A stretch of DNA of 24,891 bases, taken from positions 1 to 24,891 of the forward strand of contig VSNJ01000047.1 in assembly GCA_009774235.1 (NCBI GenBank), given 5' to 3'. Positions within the stretch are counted from its first letter, which is position 1; every line of letters starts with the position of its first letter. The position numbers and the translations under genes were made by a program. Positions 13,449-21,696 of the stretch are shown one piece after another. Source of the stretch: Lachnospiraceae bacterium. GTDB lineage: Bacteria; Bacillota; Clostridia; Lachnospirales; Lachnospiraceae. Under the pieces are notes generated by a model, which saw nothing but the letters and a program-made list of their open reading frames with translations, searched no databases and was not told where the DNA came from.

Positions 13449-14031
13449 CCATGTTCTATTTTCCAAAAGTCTGGAAATTGCATTATCAGACTACCCGGAA
13501 ATAAAAAACTTTAAAAGTATCAATGATATTTCCCTATTGGATAAATTCATTGAAGAAGACGCCCCAGACATCCTGCTCATGGATATCAATTTAAAAAATA
13601 TAACATCGGAAGACGGTTTGGAATTAGCAAAGCAGATATTATCCAATTACCCAGAGCAAAAAATTGTTATCCTGTCTGGATACAATCTTCCAGTATACCA
13701 TAACGAAGCCAAAAAAATCGGAGCAAAAGGATTTATCAACAAGAATACAGAACCAGAAATGCTGATAGCTTTTCTTTCACAGATAATGCAGGGAAAATTT
13801 ATCTTCAACGGTTCAGTTCCGTTTTTAGAAGAATTAACTGACTGTGAAAAACAGATTTTGCAGCTTATAGCTAACGGCAGGAAGCGGAAAGAGATTGCAG
13901 GCACGCTTTATATCAGCGAGCGTACCCTCTCCAATCATTTACAACATATATTTGAAAAACTTGATGTTTCCTCCTCTGTCGAAGCTGTAACCAAGGCGAT
14001 TCAATTAGGATACCTCCCGCCGGTTTGTTAA
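13417..14031 (+). CDS. LuxR/NarL-family response regulator
   Basis: This 204-residue regulator has a receiver domain with Asp10/Asp11 (ILLVDDHVLF), phospho-acceptor Asp56 (LLMDINL) and a Ser/Lys switch region (ILSGYN, GFINKNT). The C-terminal LuxR helix-turn-helix is LTDCEKQILQLIANGRKRKE followed by IAGTLYISERTLSNHLQHIF. The start is unusual: AAAGGAG lies directly against the ATG at 13417 and there is no other ATG, GTG or TTG nearby before the conserved receiver strand, so the true start may be non-standard or translation may rely on coupling to the kinase. It is the last gene of the rightward cluster. Confidence 0.88.
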   Translation: MLLINILLVDDHVLFSKSLEIALSDYPEIKNFKSINDISLLDKFIEEDAPDILLMDINLKNITSEDGLELAKQILSNYPEQKIVILSGYNLPVYHNEAKKIGAKGFINKNTEPEMLIAFLSQIMQGKFIFNGSVPFLEELTDCEKQILQLIANGRKRKEIAGTLYISERTLSNHLQHIFEKLDVSSSVEAVTKAIQLGYLPPVC

Positions 14032-14179
14032 TTTCTCATCAAATAAACAAATCATCAAAAGCTGCATCATGGAAATGTGCTTAACTGGCTGCATATGGGT
14101 CAATGCCCTCCATATGATAACTTATGATGATTTAGGGAAAGATACTCAAAATACGATAAATTATGAACTCCCCAAAAAA

Positions 14180-14227
14180 CGCAAAAAACCCCTGAAAATA
14201 CCAATTTCATGGTATTTCCAGGAGTTT
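14180..14227 (-). terminator. Rho-independent terminator of rpsB-tsf
   Basis: Read on the minus strand, CTCCTGGAAATACC pairs with GGTATTTTCAGGGG around an 8-nt loop and is followed by TTTTTT (14183-14188 on the plus strand). It lies 23 bp after the tsf stop codon. The remaining stretch 14032-14179 holds no recognised gene, only a 7-bp inverted repeat at 14092-14116. Confidence 0.9.
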
Positions 14228-14250
14228 GTAAATTATTTTCATCCAGAAAT

Positions 14251-15183
14251 TTACTGCCCCATCTGTGCTGCAACTTCTGCCGCAAAATCTTCTTCTTTCT
14301 TTTCAAGCCCTTCGCCTGTTTCAAAACGTACAAATTTCTTTATATCAATCTGGCATCCCTCAGCCTTAGCAACATTCTGGATATATGTTTTAACATTTTC
14401 TTTATTTTCAGCTTTAACATATTCCTGTTCTAACAGGCATACCTCTTTTAATTCTTTATTAAGGCGTCCTGTAATCATCTTTTCAATAATATCATCAGGC
14501 TTGCCTTCATTCTTAGGGTCATTCTTTGCCTGTGTAAGCAGTATTCCTTTTTCATGCTCTTTGTATTCTTCGTCTACATCATCTGAAGAAAGATACTTTG
14601 GATTTAATGCTGCAATCTGCATTGCTATATTCTTAAGACATTCCTTAACACCATCACTTGCAGAATCTGTACCAGCTTCTACTAATACACCAATCTTCCC
14701 GCCTGCATGGATATATGGGACAATTATGCCATCAGTTGATATCCTTTCAAAACGGCGGATATTCATGTTTTCACCAATAACAGCTACCATAGATTTTAAC
14801 TTATCATCTACAGTCATGCTTGTATCTGCTGCCCAAGGCTCTGCAAGGAAAGCTTCAATATCTGCTGCACCAGAAGTCTTTACCTGTGCTGCAACTTCTG
14901 CAACATATTCCTGGAACTTCTCATTCTTGGCAACAAAATCTGTTTCACTATTTACTTCTACGATAGAAGCTATCTTTCCATCTGCATCAACATCAACTGC
15001 TACAATACCCTCTGCTGCAATGCGTCCTGCTTTTTTAATAGCTTTGGAAAGACCGTTTTCACGTAACCACTCTGCTGCCTTTTCCATATCACCATCTGTA
15101 TTTGAAAGCGCCTTCTTGCAGTCCATCATCCCAGCGCCGGAAATTTCCCTTAACTCTTTAACCTGTGAAGCTGTAATTGCCAT
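14251..15183 (-). CDS. tsf: Elongation factor Ts
   Basis: EF-Ts exchanges GDP for GTP on EF-Tu in the cytoplasm. The 310-residue protein starts MAITASQVKELREISGAGMM, the conserved N-terminal UBA-like domain that binds EF-Tu, and contains the family motif TDFVAKNEKFQ around residue 80, followed by the core and dimerisation domains. The ATG at 15183 is chosen over an in-frame start five codons earlier because GGAGG lies at the right distance and homologues begin at this MAITA. It lies 35 bp downstream of rpsB and is followed by a strong terminator. The usual following genes pyrH and frr are not next to it here. Confidence 0.97.
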   Translation of the reverse strand: MAITASQVKELREISGAGMMDCKKALSNTDGDMEKAAEWLRENGLSKAIKKAGRIAAEGIVAVDVDADGKIASIVEVNSETDFVAKNEKFQEYVAEVAAQVKTSGAADIEAFLAEPWAADTSMTVDDKLKSMVAVIGENMNIRRFERISTDGIIVPYIHAGGKIGVLVEAGTDSASDGVKECLKNIAMQIAALNPKYLSSDDVDEEYKEHEKGILLTQAKNDPKNEGKPDDIIEKMITGRLNKELKEVCLLEQEYVKAENKENVKTYIQNVAKAEGCQIDIKKFVRFETGEGLEKKEEDFAAEVAAQMGQ

Positions 15184-15218
15184 TTTAATTTCCTCCATAT
15201 TTATAAAAAAATATCCCG

Positions 15219-15938
15219 TTATTCTGCTTCTGCCATTTCATCGTCTGTCATAGAAACACCCTGGTTAGCTTCAATAACAGCATCTGCCATTTTAGAAACT
15301 ATAAGTTTTACTGCCCTTATAGCATCATCATTGCCAGGAATTACATAATCAAGTTCTTCTGGGTCACAGTTAGTATCTGCAATTCCAATAATAGAAATAC
15401 CTAATGTATGTGCTTCCTGTATACAGATTCTTTCTTTCTTAGGGTCAACAACAAAGATAGCATCTGGAAGTTTCTTCATTTCTTTGATACCGCCAAGGTT
15501 TTTTTCAAGCTTATCCCATTCTTTCTTAAGGACAATAACTTCTTTCTTAGGCAGTACATCAAATGTACCATCTTCTGACATTGCTTCAATAGCTTTTAAT
15601 CTCTTGATACGGGTCTGGATTGTTTTAAAGTTTGTAAGCATGCCGCCTAGCCATCTCTCATTAACATAGAACATGCCACAGCGCTCTGCTTCTGTCCTGA
15701 TAGAATCCTGTGCCTGCTTCTTTGTACCTACAAAAAGGATTGTACCACCATCTGCCACAATATTTTTAACAGCATTATATGCTTCGTCTACTTTACCTAC
15801 AGACTTCTGTAAGTCAATAATATAAATGCCATTGCGCTCTGTGTAGATGTACTCAGCCATTTTAGGGTTCCATCTTTTTGTCTGGTGTCCAAAGTGAACA
15901 CCTGCTTCAAGTAACTGTTTCATCGAAATAACGCTCAT
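15219..15938 (-). CDS. rpsB: 30S ribosomal protein S2
   Basis: This 239-residue protein is a component of the small ribosomal subunit needed to recruit S1 and for initiation. It is clearly recognised by MKQLLEAGVHFGHQTKRWNP at the start, GIYIIDLQKS, NERWLGGMLTNF and the DPKKE and ADTNCDPEELDYVIPGND motifs. The ATG follows GGAGGT at 6-nt spacing. It forms an operon with tsf. A structured leader RNA and a promoter lie upstream, which suggests autogenous control. Nothing odd was seen in the sequence. Confidence 0.98.
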   Translation of the reverse strand: MSVISMKQLLEAGVHFGHQTKRWNPKMAEYIYTERNGIYIIDLQKSVGKVDEAYNAVKNIVADGGTILFVGTKKQAQDSIRTEAERCGMFYVNERWLGGMLTNFKTIQTRIKRLKAIEAMSEDGTFDVLPKKEVIVLKKEWDKLEKNLGGIKEMKKLPDAIFVVDPKKERICIQEAHTLGISIIGIADTNCDPEELDYVIPGNDDAIRAVKLIVSKMADAVIEANQGVSMTDDEMAEAE

Positions 15939-15980
15939 AATAATACCTCCATGGTTTTTCTTCTTCCATATGCTTCCAAA

Positions 15981-16039
15981 CGTATGACCAGTGACGTGGC
16001 GTTACTACGTCAAGGCACCATATACGAAATCCGCATACG
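15981..16039 (-). promoter_or_regulatory. Structured leader of rpsB, possible S2 autoregulation element
   Basis: On the minus strand, CGTATG (16034-16039) pairs with CATACG (15981-15986) to close a domain, inside which TGACGT and ACGTCA (15992-15997 and 16007-16012) form a perfect 6-bp hairpin with a 9-nt loop. It lies between promoter and ribosome binding site. S2 represses its own mRNA in several bacteria through leader structures. Whether this structure binds S2 is inference. Confidence 0.5.
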
Positions 16040-16101
16040 TGATTGATTAATTTGTTCTTTTTATATCTGCGCATCCTTATTGTATCCAGGAATACTTGAT
16101 T

Positions 16102-16130
16102 ACTTTACCATATAATCCATATATTTGCAA
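16102..16130 (-). promoter_or_regulatory. Promoter of rpsB-tsf
   Basis: On the minus strand, TTGCAA (16125-16130), 17-bp spacer, TAAAGT (16102-16107) with TGG before the -10. Transcription would start near 16095, giving a leader of about 155 nt that contains the folded element. No other gene was recognised in 15939-16191. Confidence 0.6.
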
Positions 16131-16191
16131 GGATTTTTATTTCCATTTATATTCTATTTACACATCTGGCACAAAATAAAAGAAAGGTTTG

Positions 16192-17748
16192 TCAATGTGT
16201 TACTATAAGTCCTGTATTCCTGCTGCCTGTATATTCTGCGCCGTCTTCTGTACTTGTCCTGAATGGTGCAGCAGGTATACCATTTGCGCCAAATAATGTT
16301 ACTTCACTGTAATTAGTCCAGCAGTATCTTGCATATAAAGGGGCTTTCACTTTATCTGACTCCAGTATTACACTATTACCTGATATTACAGCATCTGCAG
16401 GATAATATTTCTTGTCTGCACCTGCTATTTCAAATCCTTTTTCTTCTTCTGCCTTACATTTTAACCCTGTTTCTGCATATTTAAACATAATATGCATTTT
16501 TCTGCCATCAACAAAATATGAACTATATACAGGTCCATATACCTCTTCTTCACCTGCACCCCCATATACATGGTACATTGCCTGTAACATAAGCCTTTCA
16601 CCTACTGGCTCTTTGTCCACAGGATGTATATTATTATATTCCCCACAGTCAAGTATAACTGCAATTCCTGTATTCTTTACAGTTTCATAAAGCTTCATCT
16701 GTGCTTCACGTATAAATGGCCAGTTCTGGTAATCTGGTTCGCCATCACTTCTAAACATTGGAAGCTGCACTAGCATAAATGGAAGTTTGTTATCTTTCCA
16801 GTCATGTCTCCACTGTCTTACAAGTGTAGAAAGCAGTTCATAATAGATATATGGCTTATGGTCATCCTCCTCACCCTGGTAATATAAGAAACCTGCAAGT
16901 GTATATGGCATAACCCTTTTAAGCATTGATTCATACAAGCCAGCTGGACGGTTCACACTGTGTGGCCCTACAGGACCAGGATATCTGTTTTCTCCAAAAA
17001 GGCTGGTTGCCTCCTCCCATGTAGGATTTGGCGATGTAGCATAATAATTACTTACATTCTTATCAAACTCTGCCTGGTATATAGTGTATTCTTCCATTTC
17101 CTTAAGATATTCCTCAAAATCCTGGTTCTCTATTATTTCATCATATTCTTTAAGGTAAGAAGCAATGCGGTTATCCTGTCCAAGAAACTCCCTGCTTATC
17201 CAGCATGATGCTGACGTGCCGCCCCAGTTGCATCCTATTATACCAACAGTAACACCAAGCTTTTCAGACAATTTATTTGCAAAATGGTATGCTACAGCAG
17301 ACCATCTCCCACATGTGCCAGGAGACAGTTTGTCCCAGGAACTCTCTGCCTCTGCCTGGTATAACTCCTCACCTTCCCAGCATACTTTAGGCACATAATA
17401 GAACCTTACATTGTCCCCAGAAGCATTTTGCACTATACTGCTGCCATCTTTGCTGTTCTGCAGTTCAAGTTCCATATTGGACTGTCCGCCTGCAAGCCAT
17501 ACTTCCCCAGCCATAATATCATTATACTGGAGGATGTCCCCTCCGCTTTTTACAGTCATTGTATAAGGTCCGCCCGCCTGCATTGGCGGCAGATAAAGAC
17601 TCCATTTTCCATTAATTGTCCCTGTTTCCACAATACAGCCATTTATTTCTACAGTAACTTTATCCCCGTCTGACTCACCCCATACTGCAATATTTTTATT
17701 TCTCTGCAGTACCATGCTGTCACTAAATACTACTGGCATTTTAAGCAT
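16192..17748 (-). CDS. SGNH-type carbohydrate acetylesterase (sialate O-acetylesterase family)
   Basis: This 518-residue enzyme removes O-acetyl groups from a carbohydrate; the family includes sialate 9-O-acetylesterases and acetylxylan esterases. An N-terminal beta domain (about 1-80, MPVVFSDSMVLQRNKNIAVW) precedes the SGNH hydrolase core: GEVWLAGGQSNME with nucleophile Ser90, CNWGGTSASCW near 173-183, and the Asp/His pair in NNIHPVDKEPVG (His375, Asp378). A short C-terminal beta domain follows. No signal peptide is seen, so it should act in the cytoplasm. AAGGAGG precedes the ATG. It follows the GH51 arabinofuranosidase gene with an 82-bp gap containing a hairpin. Given the neighbour, deacetylation of arabinoxylan-type oligosaccharides is more likely than of sialic acid. 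Confidence 0.88.
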   Translation of the reverse strand: MLKMPVVFSDSMVLQRNKNIAVWGESDGDKVTVEINGCIVETGTINGKWSLYLPPMQAGGPYTMTVKSGGDILQYNDIMAGEVWLAGGQSNMELELQNSKDGSSIVQNASGDNVRFYYVPKVCWEGEELYQAEAESSWDKLSPGTCGRWSAVAYHFANKLSEKLGVTVGIIGCNWGGTSASCWISREFLGQDNRIASYLKEYDEIIENQDFEEYLKEMEEYTIYQAEFDKNVSNYYATSPNPTWEEATSLFGENRYPGPVGPHSVNRPAGLYESMLKRVMPYTLAGFLYYQGEEDDHKPYIYYELLSTLVRQWRHDWKDNKLPFMLVQLPMFRSDGEPDYQNWPFIREAQMKLYETVKNTGIAVILDCGEYNNIHPVDKEPVGERLMLQAMYHVYGGAGEEEVYGPVYSSYFVDGRKMHIMFKYAETGLKCKAEEEKGFEIAGADKKYYPADAVISGNSVILESDKVKAPLYARYCWTNYSEVTLFGANGIPAAPFRTSTEDGAEYTGSRNTGLIVTH

Positions 17749-17778
17749 AAATTTCCCTCCTTGATATTATTATAGAAA

Positions 17779-17809
17779 CTGCCATACCTGGGAACTCCAG
17801 ATATGGCAG
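17779..17809 (-). other. Intercistronic hairpin between the GH51 and esterase genes
   Basis: CTGCCATA (17779-17786) pairs with TATGGCAG (17802-17809), and a smaller inner stem can extend it. There is no U-tract on the minus strand after the stem, so it may act as an mRNA-stabilising or processing structure instead of a terminator. Confidence 0.45.
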
Positions 17810-17830
17810 CATTTACAATTACATAACTCA

Positions 17831-20800
17831 TCAGAATACAAGAACTGTAACAGAATGTGCAGGCAGTATAACCTGTACTTTCTGCTCATTTACAGCAAGC
17901 CTGCATTCACAAGGTTTTACTAATTCCTCTTCCTTTGTATTTACATTAGCAGTATCTACAAACTCTTTACCAGCTGTAAGAAGTATTGCTTTTGCGTCAT
18001 ATACCTGCTTGTATCCGTCTATAAATATATCCATTTTCTTAGATACATCAGACGCATTTACAAGCTTTGCATAAAGATGTTCTTCATCTTTTGTTACAGA
18101 ATGGAACACCGCCCTGTTGTACGCTTCCAGTTTATATTCAAGTTTTATACTGTCAAAACCTGCACCATCAGTATATGAACAACAAAGATGTTTCCCATCA
18201 TCACCACCATAATTAACTGTAAATGTATATGTAACACCATTCTTTAATTCTTCATAATTACATTCACGCAGGTTTCCAGCTGTTACACTAGAAGAATAAT
18301 CTCCAAGGGTGTAACCTTCAACTCCCTGTTTAAATACCCTTATTCCTGTCTGTGCACTATTCATATTTACAGCATACTCTATTACGTCTTTTTTTGAAAT
18401 ATCTTCTATCTCTGTAAGGCCTGTACCTATAAAGATACCACCATTTCCGCTAATGCGTTCTGCTTTTACAGTGACAGTATAGTCCTTCCATAATTCTTCA
18501 AGTATATAAATACCATTTAAGCCCTTTGCAGATGAAGTAATAATAATTCCTTCGCCCTCTTTTACAGTATAACCCTCTGCTTTTGGAAGCACTTTCCATC
18601 TGTCAGAAATGCCTTCTGCAAAATTTTCTGCAAACAATACAGAATTATCAATATTGGATATAACATTTATTTCCCTTACAAGCACTTCTGCATTGCCAGC
18701 AGCAATCTCAATACCGCCATGAGGGCGCAAATCTAACCTTACTCCTTTCTCATAAAGGGTAAATGTTGTTTCAACTACCTTTTTGCCAAGGTTCTCTGCA
18801 AACATCTGTTGTACATAATAGTTTGGTGTAAGCCATACCGAATCATTGTCAAACCAGATAGCATCTGGTGTCCAGCGGTAAGTTCCATCTAAAAGTACCT
18901 TATTAAACAATGGTGCTGTTGCCGCAAGCCTTACAACATCAGAATTATTCTCAAACCCTGTCATAACTGCTGCTTCTGCAATAGCTCCTGCAAGTGTATT
19001 TTTATCAGTTGAAGCATATTCACCCACAAATACTTTAGATGTTTCACTTTCATTTAAAGTACCATCTGTATTATATGCACGGTAATAATAGTTATAACGG
19101 TCTGCATTTTCAAGTAAATAATTATTGGAACGGTAATAATGTTCATCCGCAATAGTTTCCATATAGTTACTTTCACGCCCGTACCATTTTACTTCTTTAG
19201 CAAAACTTTTTTCACCATCTGTAAATACAACTGTTGCTCCATCTGTTTCCAGGTTGCCGCTCAAGAATTTCCAGCCATACCTGTAAGCGTCATCATCTGC
19301 CTGCGCACCAACTGTAGATATAATTGTTAAGTCATAACCAGGATAATTTTTCTCCATATAACTGTCAATAGCATATTTGAATTCTGCAAAACTTGCGAAG
19401 AATTCTTCACCCCAGTTCTCATTGCCAACACCTAGCAGATGCAATGCAAATGGCTCTTCATGTCCCATATCTTTACGGAGTTCTGCCCATTCATTGCCAT
19501 CAAAATCAGTGCTTATTGCAAAATCAATTAAATCAGTGAAATTCCTTATATATTTATCCTGTAAACTGCCTCCTGCAGGATTGACATAATCAGAACGGGC
19601 CTGGCACAGTACACCACATGCCATAACTGGAAGCGGCAGTGCCCCAAGGTCTTCTGCAAGCTGGAAATATTCCATATAACCAAGACCCATTGTCATCATA
19701 TAACCCCAGACATTGTAATTCTCTTTGCGGTATTCAACAGCACCCACTGAATCCTTCCAGTCATATACATTATCCCATATATATGACCCCTCTGAAATAC
19801 ATCCTCCTGGAAAACGCAGGAATGACGGATGCAAGTTTTTCATAGCCTCTACCATGTCACGGCGCAGCCTGTAGTTAGGGTTGCCGAGAAAGTTTGTATG
19901 TGCTGTAGCAGAACCTTTTTCCTCTGATGCTCCCCAGACATTTTCAGGCATAAGGGAAACCATTCCGACAGACACTCTTCCTATAAATTCTATCCTAAGC
20001 TGTGCATAGCCAGTTTTAGAAGCTGTCATCTTATATTTTTCTCTTCTGCCATATTTCTTCCACTCATTTTTCCTGACTGGTATAATTATAGAACTGGCTA
20101 CAGGCATGTCATTTTCATCTACAAGGCTTATCTTTAACCCTGCACCTTTCTGCCTGCCACCATCTTTCTTGCATGCAGACTTCGCCCATACTGTAAAACC
20201 GTACTCTTCCTCTTCTTTTAAATAAATAGAAAGAGTAAGCCCCGCATCACAAAAACCACGGTTATATATTACTGTCCCATCTTCTGCTGTAATATAATGT
20301 TCATTAGTACCAGGATTTGTAATTCCAAGATGTTCATTTAACCCATGTTCATCTTCTACTGTTATCTTATCCAAGTCACCAAACCAGTACCACAAAGGCA
20401 TATGTCTTTTACCTGTAGATTTTCCATCAGCACCTGAAGAAGCGTCATATGTACAATATTCAAATGCCTCAAATGAACGGTTGCACACAAGCTCTGCATA
20501 AAGCCCGCCATCTGCCGCATTGTTAATATCTTCATAAAATAAGCCATAAAGTGTATCACTTATATTGGAAGTTTCCTTATCTGCATGTATAGTCATTGTA
20601 TAAGGTGCTGTAATCTTTGGTATTACATTTACATAAGACTCTGACCTGAGTTCATGACACCCTACAGATAAAACTGCTGTAAGCTTAATATAGACAGGTT
20701 TTGTAAATTCACCAAGTTTCCCTTCAGAAGAAAGTACATCTTCCCTCTCTGATTCCCAGCGTACCTTTACTTTGCCACCCATATAGCTTGATGGCAGCTC

Positions 20801-21589
20801 TATATCTTCTGTAATAATCTTATCAGGCTTTAAAAGGTAATTCTCATATACCATTTTAAGAATATCTTCATCAGATATAGTTTCACATACTATATCTACT
20901 ATCTCAGATTCTGAAAGTACCCTGTTATATATACGGAAATCTGTGATAGACATATTTCCGTCTGGGTCAGCACCAAACTGTGAATGTCCTATATAGTTAT
21001 TTACATAAGTATCTTCTTCTTTAATCCCTGCAAACCATTCACGCAGACGTTTATAATTGCCGCTTGATGTCTGGCTTATAGAACCGTCTGCAATTACTGA
21101 GCCATTTACATAAAGCACTGGGCCAGCACTGCTTAAAGTACCATTCTTAGTGCCATGTACAACAAGTGCTACATGTGTCCATGTATTTACAGGAAAAGCC
21201 CTGCCCGGGTCAGCTGGAAGGTCTGAACCAGCAAAACAGCTTGCACGCAGGTTTCTTGTCATAAATATATAAGGGCCTGTATCTGATTTACCAAAGTCAA
21301 ATATACGTTCCCATGCACCAGTTTCTTTGCCAAGATTCATCCAGAATGTAACACACATCCCGTCCTCATCACTTGCATTACTTAAAATATTTTCAGGAAG
21401 CCTTAAAAATGAGGTTCCATAAAAGCCATCACCATAAATACAGACTGCCTTGCGTCCATTAACTTCTTTTATGGCAGGTGGGTTCACGCCACACACAGAA
21501 GCATTGTTATTGTTGCCAGAACTGTCTTTTCCAACATCTCCTGCATCATCAAAACGGTACCATGCCGCCATATCTTTAAAAACCGACAT
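17831..21589 (-). CDS. Multidomain GH51-type alpha-L-arabinofuranosidase
   Basis: A 1252-residue glycoside hydrolase that likely removes alpha-L-arabinofuranosyl groups. Domains in order (full-frame numbers): LamG/concanavalin-like (about 10-235, AWYRFDDAGDVG and ITDFRIYNRVLSESEI), a degenerate bacterial Ig-like domain (about 265-330, KVRWESEREDVLSSEGKLGE), the GH51 region (about 335-980) with an inserted carbohydrate-binding-like part (440-560), and another beta-sandwich (about 990-1140) inside the C-terminal region. The acid/base is in GVGNENWGEEF (Glu730) and the nucleophile in VFVGEYAST (Glu863). ATG at 21589 is preferred over 21607, because AAAAGGAG lies 7 nt before it, so the mature numbers are six lower. 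There is no signal peptide or anchor, unusual for a protein with such binding domains. It is much longer than typical intracellular GH51 enzymes of about 500 residues. Confidence 0.87.
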   Translation of the reverse strand: MSVFKDMAAWYRFDDAGDVGKDSSGNNNNASVCGVNPPAIKEVNGRKAVCIYGDGFYGTSFLRLPENILSNASDEDGMCVTFWMNLGKETGAWERIFDFGKSDTGPYIFMTRNLRASCFAGSDLPADPGRAFPVNTWTHVALVVHGTKNGTLSSAGPVLYVNGSVIADGSISQTSSGNYKRLREWFAGIKEEDTYVNNYIGHSQFGADPDGNMSITDFRIYNRVLSESEIVDIVCETISDEDILKMVYENYLLKPDKIITEDIELPSSYMGGKVKVRWESEREDVLSSEGKLGEFTKPVYIKLTAVLSVGCHELRSESYVNVIPKITAPYTMTIHADKETSNISDTLYGLFYEDINNAADGGLYAELVCNRSFEAFEYCTYDASSGADGKSTGKRHMPLWYWFGDLDKITVEDEHGLNEHLGITNPGTNEHYITAEDGTVIYNRGFCDAGLTLSIYLKEEEEYGFTVWAKSACKKDGGRQKGAGLKISLVDENDMPVASSIIIPVRKNEWKKYGRREKYKMTASKTGYAQLRIEFIGRVSVGMVSLMPENVWGASEEKGSATAHTNFLGNPNYRLRRDMVEAMKNLHPSFLRFPGGCISEGSYIWDNVYDWKDSVGAVEYRKENYNVWGYMMTMGLGYMEYFQLAEDLGALPLPVMACGVLCQARSDYVNPAGGSLQDKYIRNFTDLIDFAISTDFDGNEWAELRKDMGHEEPFALHLLGVGNENWGEEFFASFAEFKYAIDSYMEKNYPGYDLTIISTVGAQADDDAYRYGWKFLSGNLETDGATVVFTDGEKSFAKEVKWYGRESNYMETIADEHYYRSNNYLLENADRYNYYYRAYNTDGTLNESETSKVFVGEYASTDKNTLAGAIAEAAVMTGFENNSDVVRLAATAPLFNKVLLDGTYRWTPDAIWFDNDSVWLTPNYYVQQMFAENLGKKVVETTFTLYEKGVRLDLRPHGGIEIAAGNAEVLVREINVISNIDNSVLFAENFAEGISDRWKVLPKAEGYTVKEGEGIIITSSAKGLNGIYILEELWKDYTVTVKAERISGNGGIFIGTGLTEIEDISKKDVIEYAVNMNSAQTGIRVFKQGVEGYTLGDYSSSVTAGNLRECNYEELKNGVTYTFTVNYGGDDGKHLCCSYTDGAGFDSIKLEYKLEAYNRAVFHSVTKDEEHLYAKLVNASDVSKKMDIFIDGYKQVYDAKAILLTAGKEFVDTANVNTKEEELVKPCECRLAVNEQKVQVILPAHSVTVLVF

Positions 21590-21614
21590 ACTGCATCTCC
21601 TTTTCATAATTGTG

Positions 21615-21639
21615 TTGTAAAAAGTAAATTATTTTACAA
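21615..21639. promoter_or_regulatory. Inverted repeat upstream of the GH51 gene
   Basis: TTGTAAAA (21615-21622) and TTTTACAA (21632-21639) form an 8-bp inverted repeat with a 9-bp centre, 26 bp before the GH51 start. Its symmetry and position suit an operator for a sugar-responsive repressor. No regulator gene for it was recognised nearby other than the GntR-type gene at 24113. Confidence 0.45.
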
Positions 21640-21696
21640 AAACTTAAACAACTCTTATCTTACCACACTTTGCCATAAGTTCCAAGTACCTATATT

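Noticed and set aside
14069..15253. A 394-aa plus-strand protein
   Set aside because: It is the complement of tsf and is low-complexity Ser/Ile/Phe-rich, typical of an antisense shadow.
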